From: Piscirickettsiaceae bacterium
GTDB taxonomy: Bacteria; Pseudomonadota; Gammaproteobacteria; Nitrosococcales; Methylophagaceae
DNA length: 8,960 bases
Direction: 5' to 3'
Assembly (NCBI GenBank): GCA_018646825.1
Contig: JABGUA010000001.1
Coordinates: forward strand, 1-8,960
A model generated the notes under the pieces. The model was given only the letters and a program-made list of their open reading frames with translations. It ran no database searches and was not told the origin of the DNA. This document shows positions 1-6,729 of the stretch, piece by piece; within the stretch, counting starts at the first letter, position 1; every line of letters starts with the position of its first letter. The translations under genes and the position numbers were made by a program.

Positions 1-43
1 AACACCAAAAACAAAAGCAATTCACTTCCTGCGAAACAAAGTC

Positions 44-76
44 TTTAGCCTTGATGGACAGTGAATCGACGCTAAA
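44..76. repeat. Imperfect inverted repeat downstream of epmA
   Basis: On the plus strand TTTAGC (44-49) is matched by GCTAAA (71-76), and a second short block of three pairs lies further in, giving about ten pairs with two mismatches around a 9-base loop. On the minus strand it begins 27 bases after the epmA stop, so it could act as a weak transcript end. It is not followed by a convincing run of T, so I do not call it an intrinsic terminator. The rest of 1-103 shows no gene I can support. Confidence 0.25.
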
Positions 77-103
77 TAATCATACAGTTATCGCAAAAGA
101 GAC

Positions 104-1075
104 TTAGCAATTCTCAAATATCACTTGATTAATCTCTTCCTTTTTTAAAACGAGCATCAACAGCCGGTCCAAACCCAAAGCCACCCCAGTACATTGTGGT
201 AAACCTGCCTCCATCGCCTCGAGCAATTGTCCATCAATAGGCATTTCTTGCTTTCCTAATGACACCCGCTGTTGATTGTCCAGCATAAAGCGCTGTCGCA
301 ACTCTTCTGCATCTAATAGCTCATCGTAGCCATTAGCTAGCTCTAACCCACCAGCATAAAGTTCAAAACGGGCCGCGACTAGATTCCCTTCCTCATCTAT
401 TTTTATTTTGGCTAATTGTGCTTGAGACGCAGGAAAATCATAGATAAAAACAGGCTGGTCTAGTTCTGCTAATTTTTGTTCGATCACGTCACTCATGAGT
501 AATTCTAACCAACCATCACGATCCAATTCAAAATCAGCTGCCAAACTAGGAATATGAGAAAAAGCGAGTGACTTAAGAGCATCATCAGAACAACCAAACA
601 CGTCTAATTCTAAGTATTGTTTAAACACGGTCGCATAAGACAACCGAACAGCATCAGAAAATCCAGCCACCAACGTCAATAACTCAGTCACTTCATCTAT
701 CAACTGTTCTAATGTTAATTCAACGCGATACCACTCCAACATCGTAAACTCTGGCGAATGTTGTTTTCCTGACTCGCCATTACGAAATACTTTTGCGACT
801 TGGTAAATAGAGCCCGAACCACTAACTAACAGCCGCTTCATCGCAAACTCAGCTGACGTTTGTAAATAATATGCCTGTCTTTGATCTGTCCCAATGGGAA
901 TATAATCAGTCTTAAAGCTATCCAAATAAGGTGCTGTCGGGGCAGCCTTAGACAATATAGGCGTCTCGACTTCAAGCACCTGCCTTCGTGCAAAAAAAAG
1001 ACGGACATCAGCCAATAGCTGTGCCCGCCTTTTCATCGTTTCTATATTAGCCGATGGTCGCCAATCGCTTTGCAT
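104..1075 (-). CDS. epmA: EF-P--(R)-beta-lysine ligase EpmA (PoxA/GenX/YjeA)
   Basis: A truncated paralogue of class II lysyl-tRNA synthetase. In the family, EpmA activates (R)-beta-lysine with ATP and attaches it to Lys34 of EF-P rather than to tRNA. The protein is 323 residues (E. coli about 325) and consists of the catalytic core alone, without the N-terminal tRNA anticodon-binding domain. Visible motifs are LEVETP (34-39, motif 1), FRNGE with HSPEFTMLEWY (98-116, motif 2) and GVALGLDRL (297-305, motif 3). The Ala in GVALG lies where EpmA has Ala and true LysRS has Gly, which favours EpmA. The start fits the family because the W-x-PSA segment lies at the very N-terminus. The gene lies 37 bp after efp on the same strand, and its product acts on EF-P. 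No Shine-Dalgarno sequence precedes the ATG; the upstream stretch is T-rich, suggesting low expression. Confidence 0.96.
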   Translation of the reverse strand: MQSDWRPSANIETMKRRAQLLADVRLFFARRQVLEVETPILSKAAPTAPYLDSFKTDYIPIGTDQRQAYYLQTSAEFAMKRLLVSGSGSIYQVAKVFRNGESGKQHSPEFTMLEWYRVELTLEQLIDEVTELLTLVAGFSDAVRLSYATVFKQYLELDVFGCSDDALKSLAFSHIPSLAADFELDRDGWLELLMSDVIEQKLAELDQPVFIYDFPASQAQLAKIKIDEEGNLVAARFELYAGGLELANGYDELLDAEELRQRFMLDNQQRVSLGKQEMPIDGQLLEAMEAGLPQCTGVALGLDRLLMLVLKKEEINQVIFENC

Positions 1076-1113
1076 AAAATAAAATTAAGCCATCATCACA
1101 AGCCGACGATGAT
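1076..1113 (-). terminator. Possible attenuator between efp and epmA
   Basis: Read on the minus strand directly after the efp stop, ATCATC (1113-1108) and GATGAT (1097-1092) form a 6-bp stem with a 10-base loop. Eight bases later comes TTTTATTTT (1084-1076), which touches the epmA ATG. This resembles a weak intrinsic terminator or processing site that would let little transcription continue into epmA. The stem is short and not GC-rich and the T-run is displaced, so this is a tentative call. Confidence 0.3.
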
Positions 1114-1682
1114 TAATCTTTAGCGCGCTCAACGTACTCGCCACTTCTAGTATCTATTCGTAACAGCTCACCAATGTTCATAAACAAGGGGACACGGACC
1201 ACAGCACCGGTTTCTAATGTCGCAGGTTTACCACCTGTACCCGCAGTGTCACCTTTTAAACCTGGATCAGTATCTGTAACAGCTAAATTAACAAAGTTAG
1301 GTGCGGTGACTAATAACGGGGTGCCATTCCATTGTGTCACCGTGTAGACGTATTGCTCTTTTAACCATTTCTTACAATCTTCAATTGCATTGGCATCAGC
1401 CGCGTGTTGCTCATAGGAAACGGGATCCATAAAGTACCAAAATTCTCCATCAGTATAGGAATACTCTAGTTCCACCTCAACAACATCGGCACTTTCTACG
1501 CTCTCGCCAGACTTAAATGTTCGCTCATTCGTACGACCCGTTTTTAAGTTACGAAACTTAACACGATTAAAAGCCTGACCTTTACCCGGTTTAACCAATT
1601 CATTTTCAATGATGCTACAAGGATCGCCATCCAACATAAATTTAAGGCCAGATTTAAATTGATTTGTACTTACACTTGCCAT
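1113..1682 (-). CDS. efp: Translation elongation factor P
   Basis: EF-P binds near the ribosomal E site and stimulates peptide-bond formation on proline runs. The 189 residues match the three-domain E. coli form (188 aa). The modified loop is VKPGKGQAF (30-38), with Lys34 as the acceptor of beta-lysine. The C-terminal EF-P signature is clear: VTDTDPGLKGDTAGTGGKPA, followed by TGAVV-VPLF and the terminal DTRSGEYV. The Lys34 form, with the cognate enzymes EpmA downstream and EpmB divergent, indicates beta-lysylation rather than rhamnosylation (which uses Arg32) or the unmodified 5-aminopentanolated types. The ATG start is supported by AAGAGG (1693-1688) five bases upstream. The gene is probably led by a promoter in the 52-bp gap shared with epmB. 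The hydroxylase EpmC is not in this window. Confidence 0.98.
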   Translation of the reverse strand: MASVSTNQFKSGLKFMLDGDPCSIIENELVKPGKGQAFNRVKFRNLKTGRTNERTFKSGESVESADVVEVELEYSYTDGEFWYFMDPVSYEQHAADANAIEDCKKWLKEQYVYTVTQWNGTPLLVTAPNFVNLAVTDTDPGLKGDTAGTGGKPATLETGAVVRVPLFMNIGELLRIDTRSGEYVERAKD

Positions 1683-1699
1683 AGCAACCTCTTATAGGG

Positions 1700-1712
1700 G
1701 ACGATTATCGTC
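1700..1712. promoter_or_regulatory. 13-bp palindrome in efp/epmB divergent region
   Basis: GACGATTATCGTC is a perfect inverted repeat with 6-base arms and a single central base, lying almost exactly midway between the efp and epmB start codons. Its core, read on the minus strand, contains GATAAT, which could be the efp -10 box (1709-1704). Any -35 box 18 bases further up (TTGCGC) is poor. An alternative efp -10, TATAAA (minus, 1720-1715), would put the palindrome in the 5' leader as a small hairpin. For epmB, TATAGT (1717-1722) is a possible -10 but would leave almost no leader. The layout would suit an operator for both genes, but no regulator is identified. Confidence 0.4.
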
Positions 1713-1734
1713 TGTTTATAGTCTTAGGCGCAAT

Positions 1735-2742
1735 ATGATACCTCAAACACCCACGGTGTTACCAAAGCAAGGCTGGCAGACCGCCTTAGCCAATGCCATT
1801 AAGGATCCTAATGAACTCTTGGCACAGCTCGGTTTAACTGATCGTCTCGATGCTATCGATGACACTGTTCTAAAACAGTTCCCACTACGGGTAACACAAA
1901 GTTATATCAACAAAATGCGCCATGGCGACCCGCTCGATCCCTTATTACGCCAAGTTTTTCCGTTAATTGATGAAGGATTTACCCATAAGAGCTTTGTAAA
2001 CGATCCTGTTGGCGACCAATTGGCTATCACCAGCCCTGGATTACTTCAAAAATACCACGGACGCGCCTTGCTGTTAACGACTGGGGCTTGTGCCATCCAT
2101 TGCCGATATTGTTTTAGACGTCATTTTCCTTATAACGATAGCAATCCATTAGCCAGCCAATGGCAGCAAACGCTAATTACATTACAACAAGATACGTCTA
2201 TCAATGAAATCATCTTAAGCGGGGGTGACCCCTTAGCACTGAGTGACAACAAATTAGCGCAAATGGTGTCAGAACTCGAACTGATTCCTCACCTCAAACG
2301 ACTACGTATTCATACCCGTCTTCCTGTCGTATTACCTGAACGCATTAATGACGGTTTATTATCATGGATAACGTCGACACGCTTTCAAGTTGTCATGGTC
2401 ATTCACGCCAACCATAGTCATGAATTAACACAGGCTGAAGCTGAAGCATTAAAAGCCTTGGCCCAAGCCCAAGTGCAATTACTCAACCAAACAGTATTAT
2501 TGAAAGGGATTAATGACTCTGCAGAAGCGCTGACCAACCTCAGCGAAAGGCTAATTGAAGTGGGCGTGCTACCTTATTATTTGCATCTACTCGATCCCGT
2601 CGCTGGCGCCGGACATTTTGACGTAACAGAAAAAATTGGCATCGAATTAATTAAGCAATTAAGAAGGAATCTATCTGGTTATCTTGTGCCACGCTTAGTA
2701 CGCGAGCAACAAGGTGAAAGCAGTAAAACTGTTATCTGCTAA
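1735..2742 (+). CDS. epmB: EF-P (R)-beta-lysine synthase EpmB (lysine 2,3-aminomutase, YjeK)
   Basis: A radical-SAM, PLP-dependent lysine 2,3-aminomutase that converts (S)-alpha-lysine to (R)-beta-lysine, the substrate of EpmA. The 335-residue protein has the iron-sulfur motif C-x3-C-x2-C at C119, C123, C126 within ACAIHCRYCFRRHFPY. It also has the SGGDPL segment (162-167) and the RLRIHTRLPVV strand (189-199). LLNQTVLLKGIND (249-261) and PYYLHLLDPVAGAGHF (280-295) are typical of this family. The PLP-binding lysine should be K331 in the C-terminal SSKT, equivalent to PSKT of E. coli EpmB. The chain ends four residues later, so it lacks the short C-terminal tail of the E. coli protein (342 aa). 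The lone AGG (1726-1728) six bases before the ATG is a weak ribosome site. The gene is divergent from efp, unlike efp and epmA, which share a strand. Confidence 0.96.
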   Translation: MIPQTPTVLPKQGWQTALANAIKDPNELLAQLGLTDRLDAIDDTVLKQFPLRVTQSYINKMRHGDPLDPLLRQVFPLIDEGFTHKSFVNDPVGDQLAITSPGLLQKYHGRALLLTTGACAIHCRYCFRRHFPYNDSNPLASQWQQTLITLQQDTSINEIILSGGDPLALSDNKLAQMVSELELIPHLKRLRIHTRLPVVLPERINDGLLSWITSTRFQVVMVIHANHSHELTQAEAEALKALAQAQVQLLNQTVLLKGINDSAEALTNLSERLIEVGVLPYYLHLLDPVAGAGHFDVTEKIGIELIKQLRRNLSGYLVPRLVREQQGESSKTVIC

Positions 2743-2754
2743 TTCAACTCTCGA

Positions 2755-3912
2755 CTAACGTTTCACCATTGGTACATAGTCACGTACATCACTGCCAATA
2801 TAGATTTGCGTCGGGCGGTAAATACGATTATTTGAAATTTGTTCCCCCCAGTGTGCTAACCAACCTGCTGAACGTGCCACCGCAAATAACGCAGTAAACT
2901 GATCAGCTGGAATACCCATTTCAGCATATAAAATACCTGAATAGAAATCTACATTGGGATATACGCCCTTATGGCCCAAGCGATCAACACAGAGTTCTTC
3001 AACTTTCATTGCCGTCTCGAAAGTACTATCTAACTTGCTACCACGATCTTCAATTAACTCCCCGACCAATTTATGTAAAATCGTTGCACGAGGATCTTTG
3101 ACTTTATACTCTCGGTGACCCATACCCCAAATGACTTCTTTATTAGCCAAAGCATTATCGACCCATGCTTCAGCTTTATCGGCACTGCCGATTTCCTTTA
3201 ACATTTCAACGACTTTAGAATTAGCTCCGCCATGCAACGGACCAGACAGGGTACCAATTGCCCCCGAAATAACACTATATGGAGTCGCTAGAGTAGAACC
3301 TGACACCAATGCAGAGAACGTAGATGCATTTAAAGTATGTTCCGCATGTAAAATCAGGCAAACATCCATGATTTTAGCCAGCATCGGATCGGGTTCTTTA
3401 CCGGTAAACATGTAGAGTAAATTTTCAGCAACCGATAAATCTTCACGTGGTTCGATAGGATCATAGCCTTGACGGATATGTTGCCACATTGCCACCAGCG
3501 GTGCCATTTGGGCAATGATATTAACTGTCATATTTCGGACGTAATTAAGATCTTCGCAGATATCGGAATCTGTCAAACATTCTGTACCTGGATAAAACAT
3601 GCCCAAACTTGATACCGCAGTCTGCAACATATCCATAGGGTGCCCTGTGGATGGAAAATGGTACATCATTTCACGGATATGATATTTAATCCGGTAATGA
3701 CTTCTTAACTTCTTGGTAAAACCTGTCAAGTCATTCGCAGAAGGCAACTCACCATCAAGCAGTAATAGGGTAGTTTCTTCAAAGCTACTATTCTCTGCCA
3801 AGGTTTCTAACGGATAGCCGCGGTAAGAAAGTAAACCTTGCTCACCATCAATAAACGAAATGGAAGATTTAGTGGCGGCAACGCCTTCTAGTCCGGGTAA
3901 AAAATCACTCAT
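2755..3912 (-). CDS. gltA: Citrate synthase, short (non-hexameric-type) form
   Basis: Condenses acetyl-CoA with oxaloacetate to citrate, the entry step of the TCA cycle. At 385 residues it lacks the N-terminal domain of the NADH-inhibited hexameric GltA (about 427 aa) usual in enterics and pseudomonads. The catalytic residues are visible as H227 in GPLHGGAN, H266 in GMGHREYK and D322 in YPNVDFYSG. DPRA (273-276) and ARSAGW (346-351) carry likely substrate arginines, and NRIYRP follows. The GHREYKVKDPRA and VDFYSG signatures resemble dimeric citrate synthases of Gram-positives, cyanobacteria and Thermus; E. coli 2-methylcitrate synthase has a different sequence there (GFGHPVY, LDWFSA). No prp genes are nearby, so citrate synthase is preferred, although some short enzymes use propionyl-CoA too. 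GAGG (3923-3920) lies 7 bases before the ATG. The stop lies 12 bp from the convergent epmB stop. Confidence 0.88.
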   Translation of the reverse strand: MSDFLPGLEGVAATKSSISFIDGEQGLLSYRGYPLETLAENSSFEETTLLLLDGELPSANDLTGFTKKLRSHYRIKYHIREMMYHFPSTGHPMDMLQTAVSSLGMFYPGTECLTDSDICEDLNYVRNMTVNIIAQMAPLVAMWQHIRQGYDPIEPREDLSVAENLLYMFTGKEPDPMLAKIMDVCLILHAEHTLNASTFSALVSGSTLATPYSVISGAIGTLSGPLHGGANSKVVEMLKEIGSADKAEAWVDNALANKEVIWGMGHREYKVKDPRATILHKLVGELIEDRGSKLDSTFETAMKVEELCVDRLGHKGVYPNVDFYSGILYAEMGIPADQFTALFAVARSAGWLAHWGEQISNNRIYRPTQIYIGSDVRDYVPMVKR

Positions 3913-3957
3913 CCTATGACCTCACGTTCTGTCTATGCAGTTCAAATTCATCACAGC

Positions 3958-3963
3958 ATTATA
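3958..3963 (-). promoter_or_regulatory. Probable -10 box of the citrate synthase promoter
   Basis: TATAAT, a perfect sigma-70 -10 hexamer, is read on the minus strand 45 bases before the citrate synthase ATG, which would give a leader of roughly 39 bases. No good -35 box is found at 17 bases. The best match, TGTACA, sits at 15 bases. A poor -35 next to palindromes suggests dependence on a regulator, which is an inference. Confidence 0.55.
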
Positions 3964-3968
3964 CGTGA

Positions 3969-3982
3969 TACAAACATTTGTA
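3969..3982. promoter_or_regulatory. 14-bp inverted repeat in the citrate synthase promoter spacer
   Basis: TACAAACATTTGTA on the plus strand has perfect 6-base arms around a 2-base centre. It ends 5 bases upstream of the TATAAT, so it fills the -35/-10 spacer, a typical place for a repressor site. I do not recognise the binding protein. It does not fit the FNR or CRP consensus. Confidence 0.4.
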
Positions 3983-4001
3983 CACTTTTAACCTTATTTT
4001 A

Positions 4002-4013
4002 TGTTTTAAAACA
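4002..4013. promoter_or_regulatory. 12-bp AT-rich palindrome between lipA and citrate synthase
   Basis: TGTTTTAAAACA is a perfect palindrome whose centre lies 32 bp (about three helical turns) from the centre of the inverted repeat at 3969-3982. It could be a second protein site or simply an AT-rich upstream element. It is 18 bases past the lipA stop but has no GC stem, so it is unlikely to be the lipA terminator. Confidence 0.3.
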
Positions 4014-4031
4014 AAGACTAGCCCAATTTAG

Positions 4032-4988
4032 CTAAGAGACGTGCTCACCTTGTGCCTGTAAATCAGCATGGTATGACGAACGGACCATTGGACCACTGGC
4101 CACATGTTCAAAACCCATCTCTTTGGCCACAACAGCCAACGCATCAAATTCAGCAGGCGTTACAAACCGTTCGACGGCTAGATGATGCCGGCTTGGCTGT
4201 AAATATTGGCCTAAAGTTAACATTCGACAGCCATGGTCACGCAAATCTTGCATCACCTGTTTGATCTCATCCATTGTCTCGCCCAACCCTAACATAAGGC
4301 CTGATTTCGTCGGCACCTCTGGATGTTGTTCTTGGAAATTTTTAATCAAATCCAATGACCATTGATAATCCGAACCAGGACGTACTGCTTTATATAAGCG
4401 AGGAATACTTTCTAAATTATGATTAAAAATATCTGGAGGACTGTCTGCCAAGACTTCTAGGGCCACATTCATTCGCCCTCGAAAATCAGGTACCAAGACT
4501 TCAATATTTGTCTCCGGTGATTGTGCTCGAATCTCTTTAATACAGGCCTTAAAATGCGCCGCGCCTCCATCGCGTAAATCATCACGGTCAACCGACGTTA
4601 CCACCACATGTTTTAATTGCATAGCCGCAATTGTTTTTGCCAAATGGGCAGGCTCGTTTTCATCTAATGGATCAGGTTTACCATGCGCCACATCGCAGAA
4701 AGGACATCGGCGAGTACAAATCTGTCCCATAATCAAAAACGTCGCCGTACCGTGGGTAAAGCATTCGCCCAAATTTGGGCAAGCGGCTTCTTCACAGATC
4801 GTATGCAAATCATGTTCACGTAATAACGCTTTCAATCTGACCACTTCTGGCGTCACAGGCGCCTTAGCTCTTATCCATGCAGGCTTTCTTTTAGGTTCGC
4901 TCGGTACCACTTTAATTGGAATCCGAGATACCTTTGATTCACCTCTTAACGCATCAACGTCTCTTTTTTCATGACCTATTTCAGACAT
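4032..4988 (-). CDS. lipA: Lipoyl synthase
   Basis: A radical-SAM enzyme that inserts two sulfur atoms at C6 and C8 of the octanoyl chain already attached to the E2 or H protein, producing the lipoyl cofactor. The auxiliary cluster cysteines are C65, C70 and C76 (C-x4-C-x5-C in CEEAACPNLGEC). The SAM cluster cysteines are C91, C95 and C98 (CTRRCPFC). The C-terminal RSSY motif (303-306) provides the serine ligand of the auxiliary cluster. The 318 residues are close to E. coli LipA (321). AAAGGTG (5000-4994) overlaps the lipB stop and lies 5 bases before the ATG, so lipA is co-translated with lipB in the order in which the enzymes act. It is the last gene of the minus-strand operon. It contains SPPD (183-186), a PPD motif of the kind that can require EF-P. 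Confidence 0.98.
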   Translation of the reverse strand: MSEIGHEKRDVDALRGESKVSRIPIKVVPSEPKRKPAWIRAKAPVTPEVVRLKALLREHDLHTICEEAACPNLGECFTHGTATFLIMGQICTRRCPFCDVAHGKPDPLDENEPAHLAKTIAAMQLKHVVVTSVDRDDLRDGGAAHFKACIKEIRAQSPETNIEVLVPDFRGRMNVALEVLADSPPDIFNHNLESIPRLYKAVRPGSDYQWSLDLIKNFQEQHPEVPTKSGLMLGLGETMDEIKQVMQDLRDHGCRMLTLGQYLQPSRHHLAVERFVTPAEFDALAVVAKEMGFEHVASGPMVRSSYHADLQAQGEHVS

Positions 4989-4993
4989 TCAAA

Positions 4994-5000
4994 CACCTTT
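4994..5000 (-). promoter_or_regulatory. lipA ribosome binding site overlapping the lipB stop
   Basis: AAAGGTG on the minus strand begins within the lipB TAA codon (5001-4999) and stands 5 bases before the lipA ATG. A ribosome finishing lipB would uncover it, which indicates coupled translation of the two lipoate genes. Confidence 0.6.
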
Positions 5001-5598
5001 ATTTCATTTGTTCAGTTAAAGCAGCTACAAATTGTTGTTTTACTTCTATCATCGACAACTCACAACCTAAGCTATTCAAATCAGTCATTTTCATTCCCTG
5101 ATAACCGCAAGGATTAATCGACAAAAAAGGCGTTAAATCCATATCAACATTAATACTAATGCCATGATAACAAGCACCATGCTTTACTCTAAGTCCCAGA
5201 GATGCCAACTTTTCGCCTGCAACATACACTCCTGGTGCATCTGGGTCAGAATAAGCCTCAATCCCATGCCCAGACAATATAGCTATCACACTGTCCTCTA
5301 AGCGGCTCACCATATCACGGACACCAATACCAAAACGTCTTAGATCGAATAATGTATAAGCGATCAGTTGACCAGGACCATGATACGTTACCTGTCCTCC
5401 CCGATCAGATTGCACTAAAGGAATCTGACCTAAATCAAGCAAATGTTCAGCTTGGCCATTTGTACCTTGGCTAAAAACGGGATGATGTTCTAACAGCCAC
5501 AATTCATCGGCTGTCTCAGCAACCCTGCTTGTTGTAAAGTCCTGCATAGCAAGACAAGTCGAAGCATAATCGACCAAACCCAAATCTTTAACAATCAT
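4999..5598 (-). CDS. lipB: Lipoyl(octanoyl) transferase
   Basis: Transfers an octanoyl group from acyl carrier protein to the lysine of lipoyl domains, the first step of lipoate assembly ahead of LipA. The 199 residues carry the signature RGGQVTYHGPGQL (66-78). The catalytic pair is K130 in AGEKLASLGLRV and C164 in INPCGYQG, matching Lys135 and Cys169 of the E. coli enzyme. The histidines in HHP (38-40) and YHG fit the BPL/LplA/LipB fold. The protein is slightly shorter than E. coli LipB (213 aa), mainly at the N- and C-terminal ends. The ATG lies 7 bases after the ybeD stop with no Shine-Dalgarno sequence, so translation probably depends on ribosomes arriving from ybeD. Confidence 0.97.
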   Translation of the reverse strand: MIVKDLGLVDYASTCLAMQDFTTSRVAETADELWLLEHHPVFSQGTNGQAEHLLDLGQIPLVQSDRGGQVTYHGPGQLIAYTLFDLRRFGIGVRDMVSRLEDSVIAILSGHGIEAYSDPDAPGVYVAGEKLASLGLRVKHGACYHGISINVDMDLTPFLSINPCGYQGMKMTDLNSLGCELSMIEVKQQFVAALTEQMK

Positions 5599-5605
5599 AA
5601 AATGA

Positions 5606-5878
5606 TTAAAGAACGTAATTAACCAAGTCGTTCCCGCTCAGTGCTTGATAGATAGCATCTAGTTGAGTTTGGCTTTCAACATAAACAGTGATCGTCATAG
5701 AGGTAAACTTACCCCCTGAACTTTGCTTCGTTTTAATCGCCCCTTCTTTTATATCGTCAACATATTCATTGACAATACTGAGCACGGTCGTCTCAAACGT
5801 CGTGCCGCTCAATCCCATCGCTTTAATATCAAAGTCACAAGGAAACTCAATTAAGGTATCACGCTCTTCAACAGCCAT
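5606..5878 (-). CDS. ybeD: YbeD/DUF493 (UPF0250) family small protein
   Basis: A 90-residue protein of the DUF493 family (E. coli YbeD 87 aa). The start IEFPCDFDIKAMG, the central segment KQSSGGKFTSMTITVYVES and the end LDAIYQALSGNDLVNYVL are typical. The E. coli structure is an ACT-like alpha/beta fold that resembles amino-acid-binding regulatory domains. A regulatory role near lipoate synthesis has been suggested only because the gene sits almost always next to lipB. No catalytic residues can be named. GGAGG (5890-5886), located inside the 3' end of dat, stands 7 bases before the ATG. The gap to dat is 2 bp, so the two are co-transcribed and probably coupled. Confidence 0.93.
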   Translation of the reverse strand: MAVEERDTLIEFPCDFDIKAMGLSGTTFETTVLSIVNEYVDDIKEGAIKTKQSSGGKFTSMTITVYVESQTQLDAIYQALSGNDLVNYVL

Positions 5879-5880
5879 AA

Positions 5881-6723
5881 TTATGCCTCCGCTTTTACTT
5901 GTTGATACAAAGCATCAATCTGATGCCAAACAGGGCCTGGTTTGCCAGAGCCTACAGCTTGACCATTCAATGTCGTAATCGGCAGTATCTCTTTTGTCGA
6001 ACTACTCACCCACAATTCATCGGCCACTGACAAACGCGCTTCCGCAACAGCTTCTTCTACCACTGCAATCCCAGCTTGTTCAGCTAAAGACAGCACCACA
6101 TCACGTGTAATGCCCGGTAAAATTTGATTATTTTTAGGGGCAGTATAAATCACACTATCAAAGACAGCATAGCTATTGCTGGCAGATCCTTCAGTCATAA
6201 AACCATTCCGAATCAATAACGCTTCATCTGCACCCGCTTCCTTAGCTTCCTGTTTAAGTAAACTATTCGGCAATAAACTAATCGCTTTGATATCACACCG
6301 CTGCCAACGCGTATCATTCAACGTCACAACTTTAATACCTTGAGTTTTAACTTTCTCTGACACTGGATGTAACGGATTCGTCATCACAAATACGCTAGGA
6401 TCAACGCCCTCAGGAAACACATGATCACGCGGTGCAACTCCTCGAGATACTTGCATATATAACGCCTGTTCACCACCACCATTACGCTTAATTAACGTAT
6501 CAAATAACGATTCCCATTCTTGATCGTTATATGGGTTAGCCATCTTAACGCCCGCTAAGCTATTTTTAAGTCGGTTTAAATGACCGGCTAATTCGAAGCA
6601 ACGGCCTGCATAAACCGGAATCACTTCATATACGCCATCGCCTAGCAAAAAGCCACGGTCAAAAACAGACACAGTAGCTTGCTCAGCCGCTATAAAAGAT
6701 CCATTTATAAAAACATCTGCCAC
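5881..6723 (-). CDS. dat: D-amino-acid aminotransferase (fold-type IV)
   Basis: A PLP transaminase that interconverts D-alanine and 2-oxoglutarate with pyruvate and D-glutamate, feeding peptidoglycan precursors or recycling released D-Ala. The 280 residues follow Bacillus D-AAT closely. The PLP lysine is K146 in RWQRCDIKAISLLPN, and the cofactor-binding glutamate is E178 in MTEGSASN. The D-substrate carboxylate trap is visible as Y32 in GDGVYEV plus R99 and H101 in SRGVAPRDHVF. This trap argues for D-AAT rather than branched-chain aminotransferase or aminodeoxychorismate lyase of the same fold. The start is GTG (6723-6721) and fits the family N-terminus; the next in-frame Met is about 60 residues in. 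Only a weak AGAG lies upstream, 6 bp after dacA. E. coli has no gene here; in this window it sits between dacA and ybeD. Confidence 0.92.
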   Translation of the reverse strand: MADVFINGSFIAAEQATVSVFDRGFLLGDGVYEVIPVYAGRCFELAGHLNRLKNSLAGVKMANPYNDQEWESLFDTLIKRNGGGEQALYMQVSRGVAPRDHVFPEGVDPSVFVMTNPLHPVSEKVKTQGIKVVTLNDTRWQRCDIKAISLLPNSLLKQEAKEAGADEALLIRNGFMTEGSASNSYAVFDSVIYTAPKNNQILPGITRDVVLSLAEQAGIAVVEEAVAEARLSVADELWVSSSTKEILPITTLNGQAVGSGKPGPVWHQIDALYQQVKAEA

Positions 6724-6729
6724 TGTTCT

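Noticed and set aside
1..107. An open plus-strand frame from the left edge to a stop at 105-107 (about 34 codons), and a short open minus-strand frame at the edge.
   Set aside because: Too short, no recognisable protein similarity, and the plus-strand frame runs into the end of epmA. Cannot be told from chance.
764..784. EpmA motif 2 reads FRNGE rather than the FRNEE of E. coli, which might suggest a lost catalytic residue.
   Set aside because: The remaining motif 2 residues (PEFTMLEWY) and motif 3 are intact, and I recall Gly at this place in other EpmA proteins; not evidence of inactivity.
3131..3415. A 94-codon plus-strand open frame inside citrate synthase.
   Set aside because: Fully antisense to a clear conserved gene, with no family resemblance; a shadow frame.
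4052..5101. Plus-strand open frames at 4052-4264 and 4916-5101 opposite lipA and lipB.
   Set aside because: Antisense shadows of conserved genes.
5688..5978. A 96-codon plus-strand open frame across ybeD and the end of dat.
   Set aside because: Antisense to two well-supported genes, and its translation has no recognisable features beyond a hydrophobic bias.
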